DNA from: Nyssa sinensis
Taxonomy: Eukaryota; Streptophyta; Magnoliopsida; Cornales; Nyssaceae
Direction of reading: 5' to 3'
Assembly: GCA_008638375.1 (NCBI GenBank)
Contig: CM018032.1
Location: forward strand, 6,647,501 to 6,711,500
Length of the DNA stretch: 64,000 nt
Shown piece after piece: positions 55,039 through 64,000 of this stretch. The translations under genes were made by a program, and so were the position numbers. Each line of letters starts with the position of its first letter. The stretch's first letter is position 1. Under the pieces are notes generated by a model. The model searched no databases, was not told where the DNA came from, and saw only the letters and a program-made list of their open reading frames with translations.

Positions 55039-55337
55039 TTATATTATTTTGTTATTTCCTATTCTCAACCCGTCAAACACTCATATTCAATCCGTGTTGA
55101 CCCACTAAATTGACGAATTACTTATTACCCAAATGAATACATATTCTTATACTATTTTGTTCTCTTTCATTCTGAATCTGTCAAACACCCATATTCAATC
55201 TGTATTGACCCGCTAAATTGATAGATTCTTTATTACTCAACACGTTTATGACCCGCTAACTAAATGAGTTACACATATCTGTTAATGTAGGCAAATTAGG
55301 ACAAGTTGATAAGTTTAAGTAACATTTACCACCTCTA
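54397..55337. mobile_element. hAT-type element, 941 bp
   Basis: The left end TAGGTCTGGCAAAATGGG pairs with the inverted right end TAGAGGTGGTAAAT. Flanks catatgac (54389-54396) and aatatgac (55338-55345) agree at 7 of 8. The ends relate it to the TAGGGGTGGCAAA element at 43735. An AT run at 55004-55036 lies inside. Inner text (AACCCGTCAAACAC, ATATTCAATC, GACCC(A/G)CTAAATTGA) occurs twice, at about 55067 and 55188. Non-coding. Confidence 0.7.
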
Positions 55338-55345
55338 AATATGAC

Positions 55346-56089
55346 ATATGATACAAATAAAAAAGCGACGAGTAAATGTGAAAGAGAAGAGTTATTCACA
55401 AGAGATGATGGACGTTAATAGATTAATACTTTTGAGTTTTGAATGAAGCTTTAATTAATGACATTCAACAGTACTAATGCACGAGAATCTTGTTACTGTA
55501 GTCTTACTCTGTAAGTATAGATTATTTTTAGGACTCGAACTCATAATTTTCATATTATAATGAAATAAGCTTAACTTAAGGCTACGCCAAGACCCATTCT
55601 TATTAATGGCATACAACAATATAGTATAATTTATAAATTTCATTTCATTGTTTTCATTAAGTTTTTAGGTCCTTAATCCATAGTAAAACAATGGACTAAC
55701 TCCTTACTGACAGTAATAACAAAAAGGGTAATCCTATTATCCTAGTAATCCTGGTTGTTGCAGAGCAATTACTCCATCCATTGCTCTGTCAAACAAAAAC
55801 TAGATAGTTTACCCAAAAAGATTTTAAACAATTTTAATTTTTTTGAGTCCAGATGATGAGCAAGTAGACTTAAAAGAATGTGACTTAAGCTTGAAAGTTT
55901 TGAATTTAATTCATCATGTTTGCGATTTGGGAAGTTTTCGACTACCTTACTGACATGAAATAAATTAGTCTGACAAAATTAGAATATCACTTTATTTGAC
56001 AAAATAATAAAAAAAAAGATAGATTCGATATTTCTTTTAAATTAACATTAAGATAAAATAACATATAAATAGTGTAAAAAGGACATTGG

Positions 56090-56122
<33 letters not shown>

Positions 56123-56475
56123 GATGGACTAGTATAGGAATGCACATGTAGTGGGCCTGCCAGTGAAAGAACCCCACATCGATTTTCTATAATGCTGTCA
56201 CTATGTTCAGGACCATAAGATTATTATCATATTATTTGTTCAAACAGTCAACATGTCCACTGCCACTACGTTGCCATTGTGGTGGTTGTAGTCTGAGGCC
56301 AACAAAAATCCTACATATAGATTGTCATGTTTGTCAAATGGCCGCAAATCGTGGGACTATATATCCGTACATTCCAATGCACTCCTTATGCTGTAAAATG
56401 TTCATCAATACTCACTTTTATGGTGCTACTGGTTTTAAAGCAATACTTAGAATTCTTTTTCTACTAGACGCCAAC
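55346..56475. other. Intergenic, nothing recognised
   Basis: AT-rich with a TA run at 56091-56116. A 101-codon + ORF at 56203-56508 has no recognised family and overlaps the Copia LTR, so it is not called. Confidence 0.4.
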
Positions 56476-56480
56476 TCATG

Positions 56481-56659
56481 TGAAGAAAATCAGAATATTG
56501 TAATATAGATTGGGAACAAATAGAAGAGAAGAGATTGTATATTTCTTGATGATCATTACAAAGACCCGAAGGTCCTATTTATACACAAAAATAATCATGG
56601 AATGACAGCGTGAGTCTTGGTCTTAGTCTCTTCCTTGATATCTTGTTGTTTCCTTAACA
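56481..56659 (-). repeat. Copia 3' LTR, 179 bp, internally deleted
   Basis: Same ends as the 5' LTR; the sequence jumps from ATAATCA to TGGAATGACAGC at about 56595-56600, with a 2-bp CA overlap at the joint. Confidence 0.9.
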
Positions 56660-57850
56660 CTCCCCCTCACGTTGGAACGGATATTAATGACACCCAACTT
56701 GCCAAGGAGATATTTGAATTGGGTTGCCCCAAGTGCCTTGGTGAAGAGATTTGTAGGTTGTTGGCTCATGGGCAAGTCATGTGTCTGGATGACCCCTTTC
56801 TGAAGCTTTTTTCGAATGAGGTGACAATCAATTTCGATATGTTTTGTTCTTTCATGGAATACTGGATTTGAGGCTATATGGATAGCTGTTTTGTTGTCAC
56901 AGTATACCTTAACTGGTTGTGGATGTGCTTCATTAAGATCTACCAGTAGCTGCTTTAGCCAAGTGATTTCACAGCAATTCGAGGCCATGGATCTATATTC
57001 TGCTTCGGCCAAAGATCGGGAAATTGTCGTCTGCTTCTTGGTCTTCCAGGGGATAGGTGACTTTCCTAATATGATACAATATCCAGTGATGGATCGCCGA
57101 GTGTCCCTGCAACGAGCCCAATCTGCATCACAAAATGCATGTAGTTGAGTATTGCTAAAAGCTGATAATAAAATCCCTTGTCCTGATGATTGCTTGAGAT
57201 ATCGCAATACTTTGTGTGCTGCATCCAAGTGGGAGGTCCGTGGTTTGTCCATAAATTGGCTCAACACCTGGATCACATATGCCAATTCTGGCCTGGTGAT
57301 GGTCAAATATATTAACTTGCCGACTAATCGTCAATATAAAGATAGTTATGGAATAAGATCTCCATTAGATTCACTTAATGTCAGATTTTGTTCCATAGGC
57401 AAATTTCCTGGTTTAGCTCCAAGGAATCCTGTCTCTTCGAGAATTTCTAATGCATATTTTCTTTGTGAAAGGAAAATTCCATTTTTGATCGAGCCACCTC
57501 TATCCCAAGGAAATATTTCAAAGACCCAAGATCCTTGAGTTTGAAGCAATCCCCCAAGTATTTCTTCAGTTCACATATCTGTGCACGGTTATTTCCTGCT
57601 ACGATGATGTCGTCTACGTAGACTAAGACAACTGTGAAGCTTCCTTCATGAGATCGGACGAACAATGAGTAGTCTGTCTTAGACAGTCTATATCCGACAG
57701 TTGTAAGAGTTGAGGAAAGCTTGGCATACCACTGCCTTGATGCTTGTTTGAGACCGTAGAGAGATTTGTTCAGTTTACAGACTCGCTTCTCCCCCCTTTC
57801 GTCCGAAACCAGGAGGGAGGTGCATATAAAAATCTTCATCAAGGTCACCA
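56660..57850 (-). pseudogene. Copia reverse transcriptase/RNase H fragment
   Basis: Reading down from 57850: [12 protein letters not shown] start, [30 protein letters not shown] (YVDD intact), [12 protein letters not shown], then a frameshift near 57450-57540, [20 protein letters not shown], a break near 57310-57350, then TITRPELAYVIQVLSQFM and the RNase H part LHAFCDADWARC, SLAEAEYRSMA and VYCDNKTAIHIA. At least two breaks, no gag and no integrase; not functional. Confidence 0.92.
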
Positions 57851-58129
57851 TGAAGAAAATCAGAATATTGAAATATAGATGGGGAACAGATAGAAGAGAA
57901 GAGATTGTATATTTCTTGATGATTATTACAAAGACCCAAAGGTCCTATTTATACACAAAAATAATCAATCTATACAATAAATGGTGGTAGACAAATCTCT
58001 TGATTTCAGCCCGTGTCTCTGGCATTCTTCTTTCCCTGAGATCTCACTGTGTTGACCTTGCTATCCATGGAATGACAGCTTGAGTCTTGGTCTTGGTCTT
58101 TTCCCTAATATCTTGTTGTTTCCTTAACA
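57851..58129 (-). repeat. Copia 5' LTR, 279 bp
   Basis: On the minus strand it begins TGTTAAGGAAACAAC and ends GATTTTCTTCA. It includes the 100-bp segment (about 57965-58064) absent from the other LTR. Confidence 0.9.
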
Positions 58130-58134
58130 TCATG

Positions 58135-59514
58135 GCTAAGAGAAGAATAAATTAGCTCGGCTTGCTAGTTTGCTAATTATGAATAAAAATGTAGTTCCGA
58201 CAAAAAATAGTATTTCATTGTTAGATTAAAAATGTTAAAAAAATAGATTTTTGATACTATAATATTGCAAAAATTTTACTTTAACATAGTTAAAATGATT
58301 TTTACCATTGGAATTCCTCTCACATACAAAGTGAGTTCTATAAAAAGTTTTACAAGATAAAAGTGGAGTCCATCAATCATTATCTCTAATAATAAGTATT
58401 ATAAAAAGTAGTACATATATAACTATTATATCTCTTTAATAATCAATCTTATAAAAATATTTTAAATAAAATATATTAATTATCAAGTAATAGAATTATT
58501 AATTATTCATCACAGAACCAAGTTAATTCTTTAAAAATTTATTAATTATAAAGAAGTTCACTGTATCAATACTCATAATTTGCACTTCAATCCTTATAAT
58601 TTAAGAATGTAAAACATATACTACTCATATAAAATAGTGCTTATATAGTTAATTTTTTACAGGGTAAAAAAAAGATGAACTATTTTTTTTCATAAAAGTG
58701 ATAAAGAGATTGAAAAAATTATACTTAAATATATGCGCATATATTAAGCCTCAAAGTAAGTCACGTGTATGAAAATAAAAAATAATAACGCTACTTTTAC
58801 TATTACATTTTATCAATTTTTTTTAATGCTGTCGAAGTGGTTATTTAGATGCTAATTAATTATGTTTATTGGTATTAGTGAATTAAATCTCTTACATTCA
58901 GTTGGCATGACTAATACTAACAAACTTCATTAACTAGTATATGAAGTTATATTCATTAGTACTCTAATAATCACGTCAACAAATAAAAAATTTTAACAAA
59001 ATATTATGATAAAAATAGTCTTATTGAATTAAAAAAAAAGGATTTTATTATTTGGAAAGGTCTGAAATGTTAGATCCAAAATACTATATCAATTATTAAA
59101 TCCCAAATCAAATTGAGAACATAAACAATACACGATTAGTTTGAAAAGTTATTACCCGAACAAGAATATAAAAACAAAAAAATAAGGGCTAAATCACATC
59201 TTGGAAAACGCATAAAATAATACTATTGAACCATACTTTCACTTTTATTAAACTGCTGCAATCAATCAATGGCAGCCGTATTCTCATGGCCATACAATGG
59301 TGCGGCTCACAATTCCCAATGTATATAAAATAAATTAATTCTACTTTTAATACAATTAAGATTTTTAATCTTAATCTTATTCAAATTAATAATATTGTTT
59401 CTATTAGGATAAATTTTTTTAATCTTATTAGGATAAAATAAATCAAATTCTACCACTACCAGGACTCAACATTAATAGTTTTACTAAAATTATACCAACT
59501 TGGTTTAATTGGCT
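58135..59514. other. Intergenic, AT-rich; may hold the 3' LTR of the next Copia
   Basis: No ORF. On the minus strand, sequence after about 59520 starts TGTAAGCCAATTAAACC just behind a purine tract, which suggests the next element's 3' LTR lies in 59200-59518, but I could not find its other end or a paired copy. Confidence 0.4.
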
Positions 59515-59518
59515 TACA

Positions 59519-62243
59519 TTACCTCCCTTAAACTTAGGTCTTCAAGCTTCACCATGCCAAGCAACTTCTGCAACTTCTTCAACTTCAAAAAAGAATTTGT
59601 TTTGAACGACTTTGTAAAAATATCTGCAACTTGTTCTTCAGAAGGACAAAATTCAAGCTGGATCTCATTGTCATTCACCAAGTCACGAATGAAGTAAAAC
59701 TTAATATCAATGCATTTGCTTCTCCATGAAAAACTAGATTCTTTGTCAATGCAAAGGTCGACTTGCTATCACCAAATATTGTTGTAGGATCATCCTGCTT
59801 GTGTTGTAGAACACCAAGCATTCGCCATAACCAAACTGCTTGAGTAGCAGTATTCCCTGCTGCAATGTACTCTGTCTCTGCTGTTGAAAGAGCAACAACC
59901 TGCTACTTTTTAAAAGACCAAGAAAACACACCAAAACTAAGATGAAAGACATATCCTAAAGTACTCTTTCGCATCTCAGTATCACCTGCCCAATCACTAT
60001 CTGTATATCCAACAAGTTCCAAACTATTAGAAGATGAGTAAAAAATACCATCACTTTGCGTACCTTGATTGTATCGCAAAATCCATTTAGCAGCTTGCAA
60101 GTGAGATTGATGTAGAGTCTCCATAAATCTGCTAATCAACCCAACACCAAACACAATATATGGCCTAGTAGAAGTCAAATATCTCAAGCTTCCTACCAAC
60201 CTTTTAAAGTAAGTTGGATTCACAAGATCACCTGTTCCATCTCTCATCAATTTCAATCTCTCATCTACTGTAGTCAAAATTGGATTGGACTTTTCAATCC
60301 TGAACCTTTTTAAAATATCACTAGCATACTCTTTCTGTGAAATAAAAATTCCACCATCTGTTTGAACAACCTCAATGCCAAAAAAATAAGACATTAGTCA
60401 CATATCTGTCATCTCAAAGTGAGCTATCATAATCTCCCTGAATTCTGAAATCAACTTTGGATTATTGCTAATAAATATCAAATTGTCAACATATAAACAC
60501 ACAATAATCATATCAACATGTGAATTAGACTTGATATATAAAATATGCTCATAAGGACATCTCTCAAAACCATGCTCAACAAAATAAGAATCAATGCATG
60601 TATACCACGCTCTACGCACTTGCTTTAATTCATACAAGGCCCTACAATCTAAAGACTTTGTTTTCATGCCCTTTTATTACATAACCGGCAGGTTACTCAA
60701 CGTAAACTTCTTTTTTAAGAACACCATTTAAGAAAGCAGATTTAACATCCATTTGAAAAATTCTCCAATTATTTTGAGCAGCAACAGAAACAAACATACG
60801 AACTGTATCAAGTCTAGCAACAGGAGCAAACACCTCAAAATAATCAATACCTGGCTTTTGTTTGTAATCCTTTGCCACCAATCTTGCTTTAAAGCAATCT
60901 ACCTCACCATTGGGCCTGTACTTTGTCTTGTACACCCACTTCACACCAATTGATTTCTTACCACTAGGAAGAGTAGTAAGTTGCCATGTGTTATTCTTCT
61001 TAATTGCATGGATCTCATCATTCGTGGCTTTAATCCAATGATCATCACGAGAGGCTTCTTCAAAAGTCACTGGATCACAATATACAAATAAAGCAAAATT
61101 GACTAAATCTTCATTAGTTAACTCATTATCACTACCAATAACATAATCTTGCAATCGAGCAAGCAAGTGGCGCTAGTGTTGAGGACGTCTGGGGGACTCT
61201 GTATAAGGTGATGACACATCTGAAGATGGAGGATCACTAATCTGAGGCTCACTCTATATTTTAATTTGCGGATCTGTATTATTTAAAGTTAAAGCTGGCT
61301 GGATTTGATCATTTTGAGACCAATCTCAAACTCCTTGCTCATCAAAAGGCACATGACGACTGATAATTACCTTCTCTGTTATTGGATTATACAACTTGTA
61401 AGCCTTTGACAATTGATTATAGCCAATAAAAATACATTTTTCACCTCTATCATCAAATTTCTTTCTGAGATGATTTGGCACATGAGTATATGTCATGCAT
61501 CTAAACACCCTTCGGTGTTTAATGACAGGCTTCTGTCCACTCCAAGCTTCCTGCGGGGTTTTGTTAGAAACACTTCTAATAGGACACATTCAAAACATAA
61601 ATAGCATAAGCAACCGCTTCAGCTCAAAATCCTTTAGACAAATTTTTAAATTTCAACATGCATCTAACCATATCCATAACAGTTCAAAATCCTTTAGACA
61701 AATTTTTAAATTTCAACATGCATCTAACCATATCCATAACAGTTCTATTATTTCTTTCCGCCACTCCGTTTTGCTGTAGAGTATATCTAGTAGTCAACTG
61801 ATGCCTAATACCATATTTCTCCAAAAACTCATCACAAACAAGATATTTTGTACCTCTGTCAGTTCTCAAAGTTTTAATTTGAAATCCACTTCGCTTTTTA
61901 ACATAAGCTTTGAATTTTTTAATAGTATTACAAGTATCAGATTTATGTTACAAAAAATAAAGCCATGCTTTTCTGCTAAAATTATCAATGAATGAAATAA
62001 AGTACCTACTGCCACCATTAGAAGGTACCTCCACCAAGCACAAATCTTAGTGTATCAACTCCAAATGCCTCTTGACTCTCCATGAATTTCCTGTAGGAAA
62101 AACATCTCTATGTTTCTTCCCATAACACAAGTTTCACAAACTCTATTTGGGATATCAACAGCAGGCAAACAGAAACCTAATGTTTTCTAGCAAGGAAATT
62201 AAGACTGCCAAAATTCATATGCCCAAAACGCATATGCCATAAC
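59519..62243 (-). pseudogene. Decayed Ty1/copia polyprotein
   Basis: Minus-strand blocks from high to low coordinates: a gag-pre-integrase-like stretch (62000-62240); integrase (RTDRGTKYLVCDEF, QNGVAERNNRTVMDMVRCML, PQEAWSGQKP); the linker to reverse transcriptase ([32 protein letters not shown]); reverse transcriptase with YVDN in place of YVDD (IVCLYVDNLIFISNN); and RNase H (LVGYTDSDWAGD). Stops and shifts throughout. Integrase holds a 60-bp tandem duplication. The 5' part is cut off at 62243 by the next element. A purine tract AAGGGAGGTAATG near 59518-59532 marks the 3' end. Confidence 0.88.
61621..61740. repeat. 60-bp tandem duplication in Copia integrase
   Basis: 61621-61680 and 61681-61740 are identical except at the third base (C/T). 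The near-identity shows the duplication is far younger than the decay of the surrounding pol. Confidence 0.95.
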
Positions 62244-64000
62244 TGTAATACCCCGATCCGAGTTAGGTGGGACCAACCCGACTTAGCCGGTATCCGACCC
62301 GGTAAACCCGGGCCATGGCATAAAAGCCTGAATTATAATAAATTAAAAATAATAATAATAATAATAATAAATAGTGAAAAAGATATAAATATATATATGT
62401 GAACAGTAGTGTGTGTGTGTGTCATATTATATATATATATATATATACAAAATATCTTGCAAAAATCAAAGAGAAAGCTGAATTCTCAAAAAGCAGAATT
62501 TAATAGGGTGTAAGAAAGATTGATAAAGGCTAAGTGTAGACTTGAATCGTGTAGAGAGAGAGAGAATAGAAGAGAGAGAGAAGTCGGTTCTCTCTTTTTA
62601 AGAAGCAAAGCAGGCAAAGCAGGCTTGCTTCTTACGAAAGAAAGTGAAAGATAGGAAACTGAGGAGAATTGAAGAAGATCAGAAGAAGAAAAAGGTGAAA
62701 AACAGTGAGAAAAAGGTGAGAATGTGAAATTATCTTCTTTTTTTTTTCTCTCTCTAGAATTCTGAATTTAATAGGAACTGTTTTAGAGTTATCTATGTAG
62801 ATACAATGTTTAGACTATATTTAGACTTGTTTAAATATGAAATCAGAGTGTAAAAACACTCAAAAAAATGACAAACCCAGAACCAAGAATTTAGCTTCGG
62901 TCAACCATGGTGGAATTATATCCATCAAACAAATCTTGATTTTGAGATTTGAAATCAATAGGAAATAACTCCAGGAGTCCAACGCAACTTGAATCACTTA
63001 AAACGGTCAAGAAATGACCGTTTGGTGGCCAAAAATCCAGTCACCGGTGCAACGCCGGAAAAACTGAGGTGGGTGTCGGAAAACCATGATGGTTTGAGGC
63101 CAAAATTGTTCTAAATCATAGTTTGAAGTCTTAGAATTGATTTGATGTGAAAAGAATAAGATTTGGACGTGAAAACTATGAAAAAATTGAGAAAATAGTG
63201 AGTTGCAGCACTGTTCCGGCGACAGTGGCCGGAATCTTCGCCGGAAAAGACGACCGGAAAGTCGGGGGCCATGTCAGGTCAAAACAGGACTGGATCCGGG
63301 TCTGGATCGGGTCGGGACCCGACCGGATCTAAACGGGTGGTGACACGTGTCGCATTGTGTTTGAATTTTAAGTTTTAAATTTGAACCGGTCGGTTCAGTT
63401 AAGGTTCAAACCGGTTTAGGGTTTTTAACCCTGAACCAGTGGGTTCAGTCCGCAGCTTTTAGAAATTATAAACCGGCCCCAAATGTTTTTAGAAATGTCA
63501 CTGTGGCCCAAACAAGAAAATTAATAAAATATTAATTTTTACAAAAATGCCCCTATTTCAAATATAGGTCAAACGAAGTCCAAACGAAGCAAATGAATAG
63601 TCAGTTTTTATTATTTCGAACATTCTAAGATCAATGGTGGGGTCTATTTCATGATACGGGACCCCGAAAAATAAAATACACATAAAAGTATAAAATGACC
63701 ATTTTGCCTTTTTGGTACAAAAGTCCAAATGGAATTCCGCGAAAGCCTAAACCGACTTTCTTCGACGTTCCGGACTCAATGGTGAGGTCCGTAATACGAA
63801 ATAAGGTACAGAAAAATATGACACGTAAATATGTAAGGTAATAGAATCAAACTTTAAAACTTAAAGAAGCTACCCAAGAAATGTAACTAAAATAAGAAAA
63901 AGAATTAATGATAATTAAGTCAGAGTGATATTATGGAATGTAACCGAATTTTGAAATGTGATTTTAGGGAACTTCAAAGGAAGGATTTTTGGAGTTAAGT
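62244..64000 (+). mobile_element. Probable long LTR of a retrotransposon, incomplete
   Basis: Starts TGTAATACCCCGATCCGAG, a TG-plus-TAATACCCC start common in long LTRs of plant Ty3/gypsy elements, right where the Copia reading stops. The next 1.75 kb has no ORF. It holds a TA-rich promoter-like zone (62427-62450), a purine-rich stretch (62550-62720), ACCGG-rich text (63220-63330) and two similar phrases (TCAATGGTG(G/A)GGTC(T/C)) at 63632 and 63777. Strand and superfamily are inferred from the start alone; the other end and any PBS lie outside. Confidence 0.5.

Larger units (their letters stand above)
56481..58129 (-). mobile_element. Ty1/copia deletion derivative with both LTRs
   Basis: Minus-strand element: 5' LTR 57851-58129, internal region 56660-57850, 3' LTR 56481-56659, target duplication tcatg at 56476-56480 and 58130-58134 (perfect). 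The purine tract GTGAGGGGGAGTG precedes the 3' LTR. The 5' LTR runs straight into reverse transcriptase: gag, protease, integrase and the start of reverse transcriptase are missing. The 3' LTR lacks 100 bp present in the 5' LTR. Confidence 0.92.

Overview
The window is nuclear DNA of a dicot-type plant, probably a woody eudicot (my inference; I cannot name the species). Two things support a plant: an ASHH2/SDG8-type histone methyltransferase with a CW domain, and the repeat families present (plant L1 and RTE LINEs, Ty1/copia, a TRIM, an Au-like SINE, hAT, Mutator-like and Stowaway elements). There is no operon structure, rRNA gene, CRISPR array or bacterial feature.

One host gene dominates. 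Fifteen GT-AG exons on the + strand, spread over about 36 kb (4430-40819), encode the last 1076 residues of an ASHH2/SDG8/EFS-type H3K36 methyltransferase: end of the CW zinc finger, AWS, SET, post-SET, a long Ser/acidic linker, a helical region resembling the TFIIS N-terminal fold, and a 407-residue last exon. The N-terminal exons lie beyond the left edge. The coding sequence looks intact; nearly all of the span is intron filled with mobile elements.

Region by region. 1-4429: intron with two LINE 3' fragments on the minus strand and a TIR element rich in GGACACG. 4804-14267: a 9.5 kb intron holding a TIR element with a perfect 9-bp target duplication. Inside that element sits a full-length L1 LINE with two uninterrupted ORFs (805 and 1215 aa), a poly-A tail and a perfect 17-18 bp target duplication. 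14268-18981: the AWS/SET exons, with a 13-bp TIR element, a Stowaway MITE and a tRNA-derived SINE between them. 18982-24128: a decayed second LINE inside another GGACACG-type TIR element. 24129-28364: the post-SET exon and five more exons, with an antisense LINE remnant between the last two. 28365-39595: two introns of 5.3 and 5.9 kb with two hAT elements, an RTE LINE remnant, a tandem duplication, an Au-like SINE and a Mutator-like element that itself contains a 299-bp TRIM.

Right of the gene (40820-64000) I find no complete host gene. There is one exon-like island (41834-41989), three hAT elements of a TAGGGGTG-related type, a LINE RNase H remnant split by one of them, a CACTA-like end, a seven-copy 181-bp tandem array, another LINE remnant with RNase H, a Copia deletion derivative with both LTRs and target duplications, a decayed Copia, and the start of a long LTR running off the right end.

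I saw no wholly new biological system. The most useful observations are the layered insertions with readable target duplications, the apparently young LINE inside a chromatin-regulator gene, the 181-bp array, and the Copia derivative whose deletion joint lies at a 4-bp microhomology.
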